DNA from: Sulfurovum sp. | Lineage (GTDB): Bacteria > Campylobacterota > Campylobacteria > Campylobacterales > Sulfurovaceae | Length of the DNA: 36,070 nt | NCBI GenBank assembly: GCA_003978395.1 | Contig: QNZV01000114.1 | Coordinates: 1-36,070, forward strand | Direction of reading: 5' to 3' | Shown here: piece after piece, positions 1-7,680 of the stretch | How the letters are laid out: every line of letters starts with the position of its first letter | Numbering within the stretch: the first letter of the stretch is position 1 | Program-made: the position numbers and the translations under genes | The notes under the pieces: model-generated | What the model saw: only the letters and a program-made list of their open reading frames with translations | Told to the model about the DNA's origin: nothing | Databases searched by the model: none

Positions 1-953
1 TGTATAGGAGCCATTAGGAAAACCCGTTTCCCTCTTAGTTTATAAGAGCCTACCTGTAAAATTACAGAGACGGTCTCTACCACAAAAATCAGTCCAATTA
101 ATAATAGAAGGGCTTCACTTTTGGCAATAATTGCTAAATATGCAATAACGCCACCAATAGCAAGAGAACCTGTATCGCCCATAAATATTTCGGCAGGATA
201 ACCGTTGTACCATAAAAATCCAAGTAGTGCACCCGAAAGAGTAGTTGCCAAAATAGTTACCTCTCCGACCCCTTGAATATTAGGTAAGAGTAGATAACCT
301 GAAAATACAGCATGTCCAGTTACATAAACAAGAATACCCAGTGTAGAGAGTGAGATAATTGAGGGTACAGTTGCCAAACCATCAAGTCCATCCGTTAAAT
401 TAACAGCATTGGTGGTTGCCAAAAAGACAATAATCCAAAAAGGAATAGCGAAGTAACCCATATCAAAAATAGGGTCTTTGATAAAAGGGATATAAATAGT
501 TGTAGGAAAATCAGCTACCAAGATTAAAAAGAGTGAAACAGCAATAGCAATAACAAGCAATAGAGCCATTTTACCACGGCTCGATAGACCTTGTAGGTTA
601 TCTCCTGCGAGAATCTTGCCTAAGTCATCTTGAAATCCAACCAATGCAAAACCGATAATGGTCAAGAGTCCTGCAATAATATAAGGGTTAGAAATTTGTG
701 CAGTCAAAAGAACACCAACAACAGTAGCAATAACAAAAACAGCCCCACCCATAGTGGGTGTATTCTGTTTAGATGCATGGTTAGGAACATATTTATTAAT
801 CGGTTGTTTGGCTTTTTTAGAGATAGCCCAAGCTATATAACGAGGAATAGCATACAGAGTAAGAAGGAAGGCAATAAAAAATCCAAATCCTGCACGTACA
901 GAGATATATTGTAAAAGATTGATGTCAAAAAGTTCGTAAAGTGAGTAGAGCAT
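1..953 (-). CDS. mraY: Phospho-N-acetylmuramoyl-pentapeptide transferase, C-terminus cut by window edge
   Basis: Inner-membrane enzyme that transfers phospho-MurNAc-pentapeptide from UDP to undecaprenyl phosphate, making lipid I for peptidoglycan. I translated the minus strand from the ATG at 953-951; the frame stays open to base 1 and gives 317 residues. Family signatures are visible: the TPTMGG stretch near residue 65, the catalytic Asp pair in GFQDDLGK (D109, D110), NLTDGLDG at 185-192 and FMGDTGS at 257-263. The last residues read MAPI, the start of the usual MAPIHHHFE motif, so about 35 residues lie outside the window. An AGGATG ribosome-binding site precedes the start. It diverges from gpmI across 84 bp, an order I also recall in Campylobacter. 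Identification is near certain. Confidence 0.96.
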   Translation of the reverse strand, partial: MLYSLYELFDINLLQYISVRAGFGFFIAFLLTLYAIPRYIAWAISKKAKQPINKYVPNHASKQNTPTMGGAVFVIATVVGVLLTAQISNPYIIAGLLTIIGFALVGFQDDLGKILAGDNLQGLSSRGKMALLLVIAIAVSLFLILVADFPTTIYIPFIKDPIFDMGYFAIPFWIIVFLATTNAVNLTDGLDGLATVPSIISLSTLGILVYVTGHAVFSGYLLLPNIQGVGEVTILATTLSGALLGFLWYNGYPAEIFMGDTGSLAIGGVIAYLAIIAKSEALLLLIGLIFVVETVSVILQVGSYKLRGKRVFLMAPI

Positions 954-1037
954 AGAGTTATCATCCTGAATTTAGAGTCTATTAAGTAAACAAGTGCTAT
1001 TTTACTTTAATTTTTATAAAGATAGGGGTATAGATAA

Positions 1038-2525
1038 ATGAAGATTAAAAAAACTGTTTTAATTATTACTGATGGTATAGGTTGTAAACCTGATAGTAGT
1101 TGTAATGCCTTTAAAGATGCACAGAAACCAACTTATGATAAGTTGTTAAAAGATGTTCCAAAAACACTTATTTCTACACATGGGTTAAGTGTTGGTCTGC
1201 CAGAAGGACAGATGGGAAATTCTGAAGTTGGACATATGAGTATTGGTGCAGGTCGAGTTTTATATCAAGATTTGGTCAAAATCTCTTTGGCGATTGAAGA
1301 TGGGAGTATAGAAGAGAACGATGCTTTAAACTCTACATTAGAGAAGAGTAATAGAGTTCATATTATTGCACTGCTTTCCGATGGTGGGGTGCATTCTCAT
1401 ATTAATCATATTATAGGTATTGCAAAACTTGCCCAAAATAGAGATAAAAAGGTATTCTTACACCTTATTACTGATGGGCGTGATGTTTCGCCAACTTCAG
1501 CAAAACAATATGTAGAAGAGATAGAGAATATCTGTTCTAAAAACATCTCTATCGCTACTATTGGTGGACGTTTTTATACGATGGATAGAGACAATCGTTG
1601 GGAAAGAGTAGCAAAAGGATACAATGCTATTGTTACAGCAACCTCATCAACAAACTTGGATGCACAAGCTTATATAGCAGACTCATATGCTCATAAAATT
1701 TATGATGAGTTTTTAGAACCTGTAGCCCTAAATGGATATGAGGGAATGCAAGAGAGTGATGCTGTTCTTATTGCCAACTTTCGTTCTGATAGAGTTCGTG
1801 AAATTACAACAGCACTAGGGGTTAAAGAGTTCGATGGTTTTGAGCGTAATTTTTTACCTTTAAACATTGCAACCATGACCAAATATGATGCCTCTTTTGA
1901 TTTTCCAATTATGTTCTCCAAAGAAGTTCCTAAAAATACTCTAGCACAAGTGGTATCTGATGCAAAATTAACACAACTGCATACGGCTGAAACTGAAAAG
2001 TATGCACATGTAACGTTTTTCTTGAATGGTGGAGTAGAAGAGCCAATGATAGGAGAAAGTAGAGTTCTAATTCCTAGCCCTGATGTAAAAACCTACGATA
2101 TGAAACCTGAAATGTCAGCTCCTGAAGTGGGAGAGGCTGTTCGTAAAGGTATGGATGAAGAGTATGATTTGATTATTGTAAACTTTGCCAATGGAGATAT
2201 GGTTGGACATACAGGAAACTATGAGGCAGCGTGTTTGGCTGTAACTGCTGTGGACAAAGAGGTAGGAGAGATAATTAAAAAGGCAAAAGAGAGAGATTAT
2301 GCCATTGTTTTAACCTCTGACCATGGAAACTGTGAGGAGATGAAAGATGAGAAGGGCAATATCTTGACAAATCATACTGTTGGAGATGTTTGGTGTTATA
2401 TTATGGCTGATGGTATTAAAAATTTAAAAGAGAATGGTGGGCTAAATAATGTTGCACCGACTGTTTTGGAGATAATGGGTCTACCAATACCTAGCCAAAT
2501 GGATAAATCTCTAATTAAGCTATAA
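1038..2525 (+). CDS. gpmI: 2,3-bisphosphoglycerate-independent phosphoglycerate mutase
   Basis: Cytoplasmic glycolytic and gluconeogenic enzyme that interconverts 3- and 2-phosphoglycerate using two Mn ions and a phosphoserine intermediate. The 495-residue length is normal for the family. Visible motifs in order: IITDGIG (first metal Asp), GNSEVGHMSIGAGR holding the catalytic Ser, TDGRDVSP, GGRFYTMDRDNRWER, NFRSDRVRE, FANGDMVGHTGN and TSDHGNCEEM (metal ligands), then NHT near the C-terminus. It reads away from mraY. No clear terminator follows; the next 86 bp are AT-rich and lead into a small unknown gene. Confidence 0.97.
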   Translation: MKIKKTVLIITDGIGCKPDSSCNAFKDAQKPTYDKLLKDVPKTLISTHGLSVGLPEGQMGNSEVGHMSIGAGRVLYQDLVKISLAIEDGSIEENDALNSTLEKSNRVHIIALLSDGGVHSHINHIIGIAKLAQNRDKKVFLHLITDGRDVSPTSAKQYVEEIENICSKNISIATIGGRFYTMDRDNRWERVAKGYNAIVTATSSTNLDAQAYIADSYAHKIYDEFLEPVALNGYEGMQESDAVLIANFRSDRVREITTALGVKEFDGFERNFLPLNIATMTKYDASFDFPIMFSKEVPKNTLAQVVSDAKLTQLHTAETEKYAHVTFFLNGGVEEPMIGESRVLIPSPDVKTYDMKPEMSAPEVGEAVRKGMDEEYDLIIVNFANGDMVGHTGNYEAACLAVTAVDKEVGEIIKKAKERDYAIVLTSDHGNCEEMKDEKGNILTNHTVGDVWCYIMADGIKNLKENGGLNNVAPTVLEIMGLPIPSQMDKSLIKL

Positions 2526-2611
2526 TTTAATCTATATTTTATGGAAAGTTATGTTTATATTCGATATTATATAAAAGTGTTATTTTTTATGTTCCAAGGG
2601 AAGGATAGATT

Positions 2612-2953
2612 ATGGATAAAATGATAAAGGAGTCTGTTGCAACGTTGTTCTGTCATGCAATTAAATTAGATAATAAAGATTTAAAGGTTGAAAAGCCTCT
2701 ATTTTGTCGATTTATGGGAGAGAACTTTGATTGTAATAGTGAAGAGTCTCAAAAACTATTAGAAGAGATAATGAATAAGGATTGTGATAATATAGACACC
2801 CATATATCTATTGTTAGTAATGCTTTATATAATGAACCCTATTGGAAAATGCATTTACTAAAACAGTTAAATCATATTATTTTCAAAAGTAATATTAGAG
2901 ATGAAGATTATGATTTTTTTGATAAAGTAAAAGAGTCATTTTTTAAAAGATAA
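2612..2953 (+). CDS. Small protein of unknown function
   Basis: A 113-residue soluble protein with no signal peptide or membrane segment. I do not recognise the family. It is rich in charged residues with regularly spaced hydrophobics, suggesting a mostly helical fold; a TerB-like helical domain is a weak guess only. It contains five cysteines (for example in LFCHA, LFCRF, FDCNS and KDCDN) without a clear metal-binding spacing. AAGGGAAGGA about 10 bases before the ATG is a strong ribosome-binding site, so the gene is probably real. It sits between gpmI and the convergent hemerythrin gene, and its stop codon lies inside a shared hairpin. Confidence 0.7.
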   Translation: MDKMIKESVATLFCHAIKLDNKDLKVEKPLFCRFMGENFDCNSEESQKLLEEIMNKDCDNIDTHISIVSNALYNEPYWKMHLLKQLNHIIFKSNIRDEDYDFFDKVKESFFKR

Positions 2954-2974
2954 TTTGCTTTTTAGCAAATTATC
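2949..2974. terminator. Bidirectional hairpin terminator between convergent genes
   Basis: A perfect 11-bp inverted repeat (GATAATTTGCT and AGCAAATTATC) with a TTTT loop. The left arm contains the stop codon of the upstream plus-strand gene and the right arm the stop codon of the minus-strand hemerythrin gene. It probably ends transcription in both directions, although it is AT-rich and lacks a long U tract. Confidence 0.55.
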
Positions 2975-3368
2975 TACTACTCTCAACAAATTTTTTATAC
3001 TTCATATCTTCATCTAAAACATGCTTAAGTAGCCATGTCGTTACAAAATTTCCAATATCTTTAATATAAGAATCTTGATTAATACCCAAAGCAATTTTTT
3101 TTAATGTTCTTGAAAATTGAATATGTTGTTCTATATGCTCTTCTAGTGCAGGATAACCTTTTGATTGCATATACATCTCTTCATAAATAAAATGTTCAAC
3201 TGTATAGTCATTAAGTGAGATAAACAGCTCTCTAAAAATAGTAGAATCATCTACTCCTGCTTCTACAAAAAAATAGATTTCATTTGAAAGATTAAAGAGA
3301 CCTTTATGCTGTTCATCAATTTTCTCTTCGCCCATAGAATATGCATCTTTCCATTTTAACAGCTTCAT
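2970..3368 (-). CDS. Bacteriohemerythrin, single-domain oxygen-binding protein
   Basis: A 132-residue four-helix protein that binds O2 reversibly at a non-haem di-iron site; in microaerophiles such proteins are thought to store, carry or sense oxygen. All seven iron ligands expected for the family are in place: H21 (DEQHKGLF), H59 and E63 (EHFIYEEM), H78 and H82 (HIEQH), H116 and D121 (KHVLDED). There is no signal peptide or fused signalling domain, so it is a free cytoplasmic protein. GGAG lies 7 bases before the ATG. A TATACT -10 candidate lies at complement 3421-3426. It stands alone, convergent with the small unknown gene. Confidence 0.93.
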   Translation of the reverse strand: MKLLKWKDAYSMGEEKIDEQHKGLFNLSNEIYFFVEAGVDDSTIFRELFISLNDYTVEHFIYEEMYMQSKGYPALEEHIEQHIQFSRTLKKIALGINQDSYIKDIGNFVTTWLLKHVLDEDMKYKKFVESSR

Positions 3369-3420
3369 CAGTTATCTCCATTTACTTTAATAAGAGGTAA
3401 AACACCTTTACATATTAAAA

Positions 3421-3426
3421 AGTATA
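3421..3426 (-). promoter_or_regulatory. Candidate -10 box for the bacteriohemerythrin gene
   Basis: TATACT on the minus strand, about 53 bases upstream of the hemerythrin start, in T-rich DNA without a clear -35 element. This is a pattern match only. Confidence 0.3.
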
Positions 3427-3518
3427 TTTTAACAAAACTTATAAAAGTATTAAATTTGTAAAATATGAAAAAAAGAGTTCAAAAGAGTGATTTTATGCTC
3501 TTTTAACAAGCAATAGAC

Positions 3519-3524
3519 TACAAT
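3519..3524 (+). promoter_or_regulatory. Candidate -10 box for fabG
   Basis: TACAAT 28 bases before the fabG ATG. Upstream of it, at 3481-3504, lies an AAAAGAG/CTCTTTT inverted repeat with a 10-base spacer. The repeat could be a weak terminator or an operator; nothing else is seen in the 183-bp gap at 3369-3551. Confidence 0.3.
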
Positions 3525-3551
3525 AAGCCCAATATTTATAGAAGGCAAATA

Positions 3552-4295
3552 ATGAAATTTACAGGAAAAAATGTACTTGTAACAGGGTCAAGTAGAGGAA
3601 TTGGAGCTGAAATAGCTAAGAGTTTGGCAGGTTTTGGTCTTAAAGTATGGGTTAACTATAGAAGTGGCGAAGCAGAAGCAAAAGCTGTTCAAGCTTCTAT
3701 TATTGAAGCTGGTGGAGAGGCTGAAGTGATTGGTTTTGATGTCAGTGATGAGAAAGCATTTATGGAGGCAATCAAAACCATTGTAGCTACCGATGGCGAG
3801 ATTGCTTACTTGGTTAATAATGCAGGGATTACCAAAGATAAATTGGCAATGCGTATGAAAACAGATGAGTTTATGTCGGTTATCAATGCCAATTTAACCT
3901 CTACTTTTATAGGGTGTCGAGAAGCTCTAAAAGCGATGCGTAAAAAACGTTTTGGTTCGGTTGTAAATATCGCTTCTATTGTAGGAGAAACAGGAAATGC
4001 AGGACAGACAAACTACGCTGCAAGCAAGGGTGGAACCATTGCCATGACAAAATCATTTGCCATTGAAGCAGGAACAAGTGGAATAAGATACAACACTATA
4101 ACTCCTGGTTTTATTGCTACGGAGATGACAAATGTTCTAAAAGATGAGGTAAAAGAGATGTTTACTGCAAAAATTCCTATGGCTCGTTTTGGAAACCCAA
4201 GCGAAGTGGCTGAGGCTGTTGCCTTTTTACTAAGCGACCACTCAAGTTACATTACAGGAGAGACATTAAAAGTAAACGGTGGAATGTTAATGTAG
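3552..4295 (+). CDS. fabG: 3-oxoacyl-ACP reductase
   Basis: NADPH-dependent short-chain dehydrogenase that reduces 3-oxoacyl-ACP to 3-hydroxyacyl-ACP in fatty acid elongation. The 247-residue length is standard. The Rossmann cofactor motif TGSSRGIG is at 11-18, NNAG at 89-92, and the catalytic residues fall at N112, S142, Y155 and K159 (YAASK). The C-terminus ITGETLKVNGG is typical of FabG. AGAAGG precedes the ATG. The mraY-gpmI-fabG neighbourhood matches what I recall for Campylobacter, but here two extra genes separate gpmI from fabG, and a response regulator follows where acpP might be expected. Confidence 0.95.
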   Translation: MKFTGKNVLVTGSSRGIGAEIAKSLAGFGLKVWVNYRSGEAEAKAVQASIIEAGGEAEVIGFDVSDEKAFMEAIKTIVATDGEIAYLVNNAGITKDKLAMRMKTDEFMSVINANLTSTFIGCREALKAMRKKRFGSVVNIASIVGETGNAGQTNYAASKGGTIAMTKSFAIEAGTSGIRYNTITPGFIATEMTNVLKDEVKEMFTAKIPMARFGNPSEVAEAVAFLLSDHSSYITGETLKVNGGMLM

Positions 4296-4306
4296 TATTG
4301 ATAACA

Positions 4307-4951
4307 ATGAAGATACTCATACTTGAAGATGATAAACTTTTCAATGAAACCCTCGAAGACTTTTTAGAAGAAGAGGGTTTTGATGTAGCATTTGCTCTTG
4401 ACCCCTACTCTGCTTTAGAGTTAGCCTATGAGCAAAAATTTGACCTCTATCTCTTTGATGTCAATCTCCCTTATGAAACAGGCTTCTCTTTACTCAAAAA
4501 ACTACGTGATTCAGGTGATTCTACTCCTACTATTTTTCTAACTTCGCGTGATGATAAGAACTCTATTACCGAGGGTTTTAATGTGGGTGCTGATGATTAT
4601 ATGAAAAAACCTATAGATTTAGATGAACTTCTGTTACGAATCAGAGCTATTTTACGCCGAAAATATAGAAGTGATAAGATAACTATTGGAGAATATACCA
4701 TTGATGTAATGGCTAAAAAACTCTACCATAATCATAAACTTCTCAAAGTAACAAGCAAAGCTATTGAGCTTCTACTATTACTCTTAAATGCAAAAGGAGA
4801 AGTAGTTCAAACAGCTCAAATAGAAGAGCAACTTTGGCATGCCAATGAAGAGGCTAGCTTGGGAGCGATTCGTGTTTATGTAACAAAATTAAAAAAATAC
4901 TTCCCAAATATTGAAAATATTCGAGGAGTTGGGTATCGGTTGGGTAATTAA
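4307..4951 (+). CDS. Orphan OmpR-family response regulator
   Basis: A 214-residue transcription regulator with an N-terminal receiver domain (about 1-115) and a C-terminal winged-helix domain (about 125-214). The acidic pocket E7-D8, phosphoacceptor D51 (LYLFDVNLP), T79 and K101 (MKKPI) are all present. The C-terminus carries GAIRVYVTKLKK and IRGVGYRL, the usual recognition helix and wing of the OmpR/PhoB class. I chose the ATG at 4307; a TTG at 4298 would add three residues. It starts 11 bases after fabG, so it is probably cotranscribed. No histidine kinase lies nearby, so its partner is elsewhere. It is not closely similar to the two regulators at 29.8-31.2 kb. Confidence 0.9.
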   Translation: MKILILEDDKLFNETLEDFLEEEGFDVAFALDPYSALELAYEQKFDLYLFDVNLPYETGFSLLKKLRDSGDSTPTIFLTSRDDKNSITEGFNVGADDYMKKPIDLDELLLRIRAILRRKYRSDKITIGEYTIDVMAKKLYHNHKLLKVTSKAIELLLLLLNAKGEVVQTAQIEEQLWHANEEASLGAIRVYVTKLKKYFPNIENIRGVGYRLGN

Positions 4952-4962
4952 GTCATTTTTAT

Positions 4963-5451
4963 TTACACTTTTATTAAAACAGGTTGCTTTTTACGACTTT
5001 TAACAAATACAGTAAAAAGCATTAATCCTGTAAAAATTAAAAGAGCATTTCCCAAATAGTCATGTGCTAATGAGAAGTTATTCTGTTCTTGCAATACAAA
5101 TTGAGTAACCATCCATATTCTAAAGGTATTTATTAAAGAGATTAAAATATAACCAAATATAGCCCATTTAACTTTATGTAGTAAGGTAGCAGGAAAAGCC
5201 ATAATTGATGCTAAAAAGAAAAGGTAGGGAATTATCCCATTACATGCTTTTTCAATAATTAAAGAGTAGTTATTAGTAATAAAAATACGATAATTATTCA
5301 TCATCTCATTTGGTAATGTCAATGAAGTTAAATAACTTGTTAAGTTTGTTTGGTATTGATTGATTAGTAACCCAAGGGGAGATCCATCCCAATAGAAAAT
5401 TCCAAAAAATAGAGCAATACCTATCCAGTAAGTTAATAAAAATTTAATCAT
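4963..5451 (-). CDS. Small exosortase/archaeosortase-family transpeptidase
   Basis: A 162-residue membrane protein with about four to five hydrophobic segments. Exosortases are predicted inner-membrane cysteine proteases/transpeptidases that process proteins carrying a C-terminal sorting signal. The predicted triad is visible: C70 in EKACNGI, R111 in NTFRIW and H130 in AHDYLGN. The motif reads ACNG rather than the more common ACSG. It is the last gene after the minus-strand T2SS run, separated by 147 bp, and has its own possible TATAAT (complement 5468-5473). No protein in the window ends in a recognisable sorting tag. It might belong to a small variant such as the XrtH-like group; the subfamily is not assigned. 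Confidence 0.75.
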   Translation of the reverse strand: MIKFLLTYWIGIALFFGIFYWDGSPLGLLINQYQTNLTSYLTSLTLPNEMMNNYRIFITNNYSLIIEKACNGIIPYLFFLASIMAFPATLLHKVKWAIFGYILISLINTFRIWMVTQFVLQEQNNFSLAHDYLGNALLIFTGLMLFTVFVKSRKKQPVLIKV

Positions 5452-5467
5452 TTTAGTTTTGCCTTAT

Positions 5468-5473
5468 ATTATA
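5468..5473 (-). promoter_or_regulatory. Candidate -10 box for the exosortase-family gene
   Basis: TATAAT on the minus strand, 16 bases before the ATG, with AAGG between. The surrounding 147-bp gap (5452-5598) is very AT-rich and shows nothing else recognisable. The closeness to the start codon makes the call tentative. Confidence 0.25.
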
Positions 5474-5598
5474 TTTTTTTTAATTCAGAATAATATTAAA
5501 AAATATTATTTATTATATAGTATAAAAGTATAGTATAAGTGGACTTAATTTTAATTTAAACTTAAACTAAAAAATTAATTGTTATTATTTTGATAATA

Positions 5599-6156
5599 TC
5601 AAGGTTTATCTCTACTTGTATTATTTTCATGCTGTTTAATAGGCTTTAATGGTAGATTTTGTGTCATAAAAATTTGTGCTTCTTGACCTTTTACTTTAAT
5701 CATTGCTAATATTTTAGTTTTGTTTTTACTTTTATAAATTTTAAAAAGTTCAAGATGCTTGGCAATAACATCTATTTCAACCTTCTCTTCACTTTTTAAC
5801 GGAATGCTATACTTTCCACCTTCTATACGTAAGAGGGTATTATTCTCTTTATAGACCAACCAAACAACTTTTGCTTGTGCTAAACCATGAATAGAGTTGG
5901 TAGTACGGTTAATTGTTAAACGATGAAACTTATCTTCGGTATTAATAGTAATATTATAATCAGCATGCATCAAATCCATATATAGTGATGTACTTCCTTT
6001 TAAGGTATTGGTTGATTTTTCTAAATAATGGAATAGATGAAGATTTGACTTACGTAAAATATCGGCACTTTTATAGAGTGCCATAAGTACCAAAGAGAGA
6101 AGAGTTATAGAGATAAGAACCTCTACGAGAGTAAATGCTGGCTTTTTGTTTTTCAT
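5599..6156 (-). CDS. gspJ: GspJ-like minor pseudopilin
   Basis: A 185-residue protein with a type IV prepilin-like N-terminus: a short basic leader (MKNKKPA), then FTLVEVLIS with the conserved Glu at +5, then a hydrophobic helix. The predicted peptidase site follows Ala rather than the usual Gly. The rest is a hydrophilic periplasmic domain of the length usual for GspJ. It lies 11 bases after gspE as the last pseudopilin gene of the minus-strand T2SS run. Assignment to J rests on size and on the other three pseudopilins fitting G, H and I better. In T2SS, GspI-J-K form the pseudopilus tip. Confidence 0.72.
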   Translation of the reverse strand: MKNKKPAFTLVEVLISITLLSLVLMALYKSADILRKSNLHLFHYLEKSTNTLKGSTSLYMDLMHADYNITINTEDKFHRLTINRTTNSIHGLAQAKVVWLVYKENNTLLRIEGGKYSIPLKSEEKVEIDVIAKHLELFKIYKSKNKTKILAMIKVKGQEAQIFMTQNLPLKPIKQHENNTSRDKP

Positions 6157-6167
6157 ATTTTTATATT

Positions 6168-7679
6168 TTAATCTTCCATAATTCCAATACGAATTGCCTC
6201 TTCATAGGAGGTGTCTCCGTCAACGAGCATATCTTTAAGCTTATCTGCAATGGTTTTCATTCCTAGTTTTTTCATCTCTAAACGAATTTGATGGTCATTA
6301 AGTCCATCTTTCAACATCTCTTTTACTTTATCGTTCATTACAAAAAGTTCCCCCACTGCTTGTCGACCTTTGTAGCCTGTAAAATCACACTCTGTACAAC
6401 CAGAAGCTTTAAAGTAGAGACGATTAGGTAAAGATAGCTCCTCTAGTGCTGTAGGAGATAATTGTGTAGGTTTTTTACAACTGGTACATAATTTTCGTGT
6501 TAACCTTTGTGCTAAGACACCCAATAGAGTAGAAGTTAATAAGAAATCTTCAATTCCCATATCCATCAGCCTAGATATAGCAGAGGTAGCATCATTAGTA
6601 TGTAGAGTAGATAGCATCAAGTGACCTGTTAATGCTGAACGCAGTGAAATATCAGCTGTTTCAGAATCTCTAATCTCTCCTACCATAATAATGTCGGGGT
6701 CTTGTCTTAGAATAGAGCGTAACCCTGCTGCAAAAGTAAGTCCGACTTTGGTATTAACTTGAATTTGATTTACATTTTCAGCATTGTACTCTACAGGGTC
6801 TTCAACGGTAATAATATTTTTATCAGGTGTCGCAATGTGTTGAAGACAAGCATGGAGGGTGGTTGATTTACCCGAACCCGTAGGTCCAGTAACAAGTATC
6901 ATTCCATGAGGATGCGTAAGAAGTCTATTTAAATCTTTGGTAATATCATCGGTAAAGCCCAATGTCTTTAGAGTAGGAATACTTTCACTCGTCATTAAAA
7001 GTCTCATAACCACACGTTCACCATGATAGGTTGGTAAGACGGAAACCCTAATATCAAGTGAATTACCTGAAATACTTACTTGTGTTCGTCCATCTTGTGG
7101 GATTCTCTTCTCTGAAATATCAAGGTTAGAGATAACTTTAATACGTGAAATAACCAGTGCTGTAATATTTTTATCAATATCTAAATGTTTTTTTAGCGCA
7201 CCATTAATTCGTAATCGTACCTCTCCTTTCTTTTCGAGAGTCTCAATATGAATATCTGAAGCTCCTTTTTTAATGGCTTGAAAAAAGAGAGAGTTAACAA
7301 GTTTAACAACAGGAGCAGACTCTTCATTTGAAAGTAAATCTTGTGAGTTTCTAATAAAGTCTAATAAATCAGACTCTACCTCAATAATATCATCAGAAGA
7401 GGTATCTACATTTTCAAAATCAGAACCTGTTTGAATCTCTTTAAATTTTTGTAAGAGCCTATCAAAACTTCCTGTATCAAGTTCAACAATGGGATAGTTT
7501 ATATCAAGCGTAGCTAGATGGTTTAATGCCATAGGTAAATTTTTATTTTCTACTATAATAGAAGGTAAATCATCTATATTGGCAAAGAGAAGATTGTGCT
7601 TCATTGCCAATTTATTATTAATCTCATCACTCCATAAAGGTTCTAAATCTACATTTTCTAAAAAAGGTAACTTTATCAT
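6168..7679 (-). CDS. gspE: T2SS assembly ATPase GspE
   Basis: Cytoplasmic ATPase that powers pseudopilus assembly. With the start at 7679 it has 503 residues. An N-terminal GspE/PilB domain (about 1-120) precedes the ATPase core: Walker A GPTGSGKS at 265-272, an Asp box (TVEDPVEY) near 291-298, Walker B DIIMVGEIRD at 329-338 and a His box STLHTND at 357-363. A zinc site follows: CTSC (C398, C401) and CTEC (C428, C431). I preferred this ATG over one at 7727 because GGAGAG sits just upstream and the start is one base after the gspD stop; the longer form would overlap gspD by 47 bases. The zinc site separates it from PilT-type retraction ATPases. Confidence 0.93.
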   Translation of the reverse strand: MIKLPFLENVDLEPLWSDEINNKLAMKHNLLFANIDDLPSIIVENKNLPMALNHLATLDINYPIVELDTGSFDRLLQKFKEIQTGSDFENVDTSSDDIIEVESDLLDFIRNSQDLLSNEESAPVVKLVNSLFFQAIKKGASDIHIETLEKKGEVRLRINGALKKHLDIDKNITALVISRIKVISNLDISEKRIPQDGRTQVSISGNSLDIRVSVLPTYHGERVVMRLLMTSESIPTLKTLGFTDDITKDLNRLLTHPHGMILVTGPTGSGKSTTLHACLQHIATPDKNIITVEDPVEYNAENVNQIQVNTKVGLTFAAGLRSILRQDPDIIMVGEIRDSETADISLRSALTGHLMLSTLHTNDATSAISRLMDMGIEDFLLTSTLLGVLAQRLTRKLCTSCKKPTQLSPTALEELSLPNRLYFKASGCTECDFTGYKGRQAVGELFVMNDKVKEMLKDGLNDHQIRLEMKKLGMKTIADKLKDMLVDGDTSYEEAIRIGIMED

Positions 7680-7680
7680 T

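Noticed and set aside
630..914. 94-residue plus-strand open frame at the left edge
   Set aside because: It is antisense to mraY, whose minus-strand frame has every family motif; the plus-strand product is low-complexity Asn/Ser-rich and has no ribosome-binding site.
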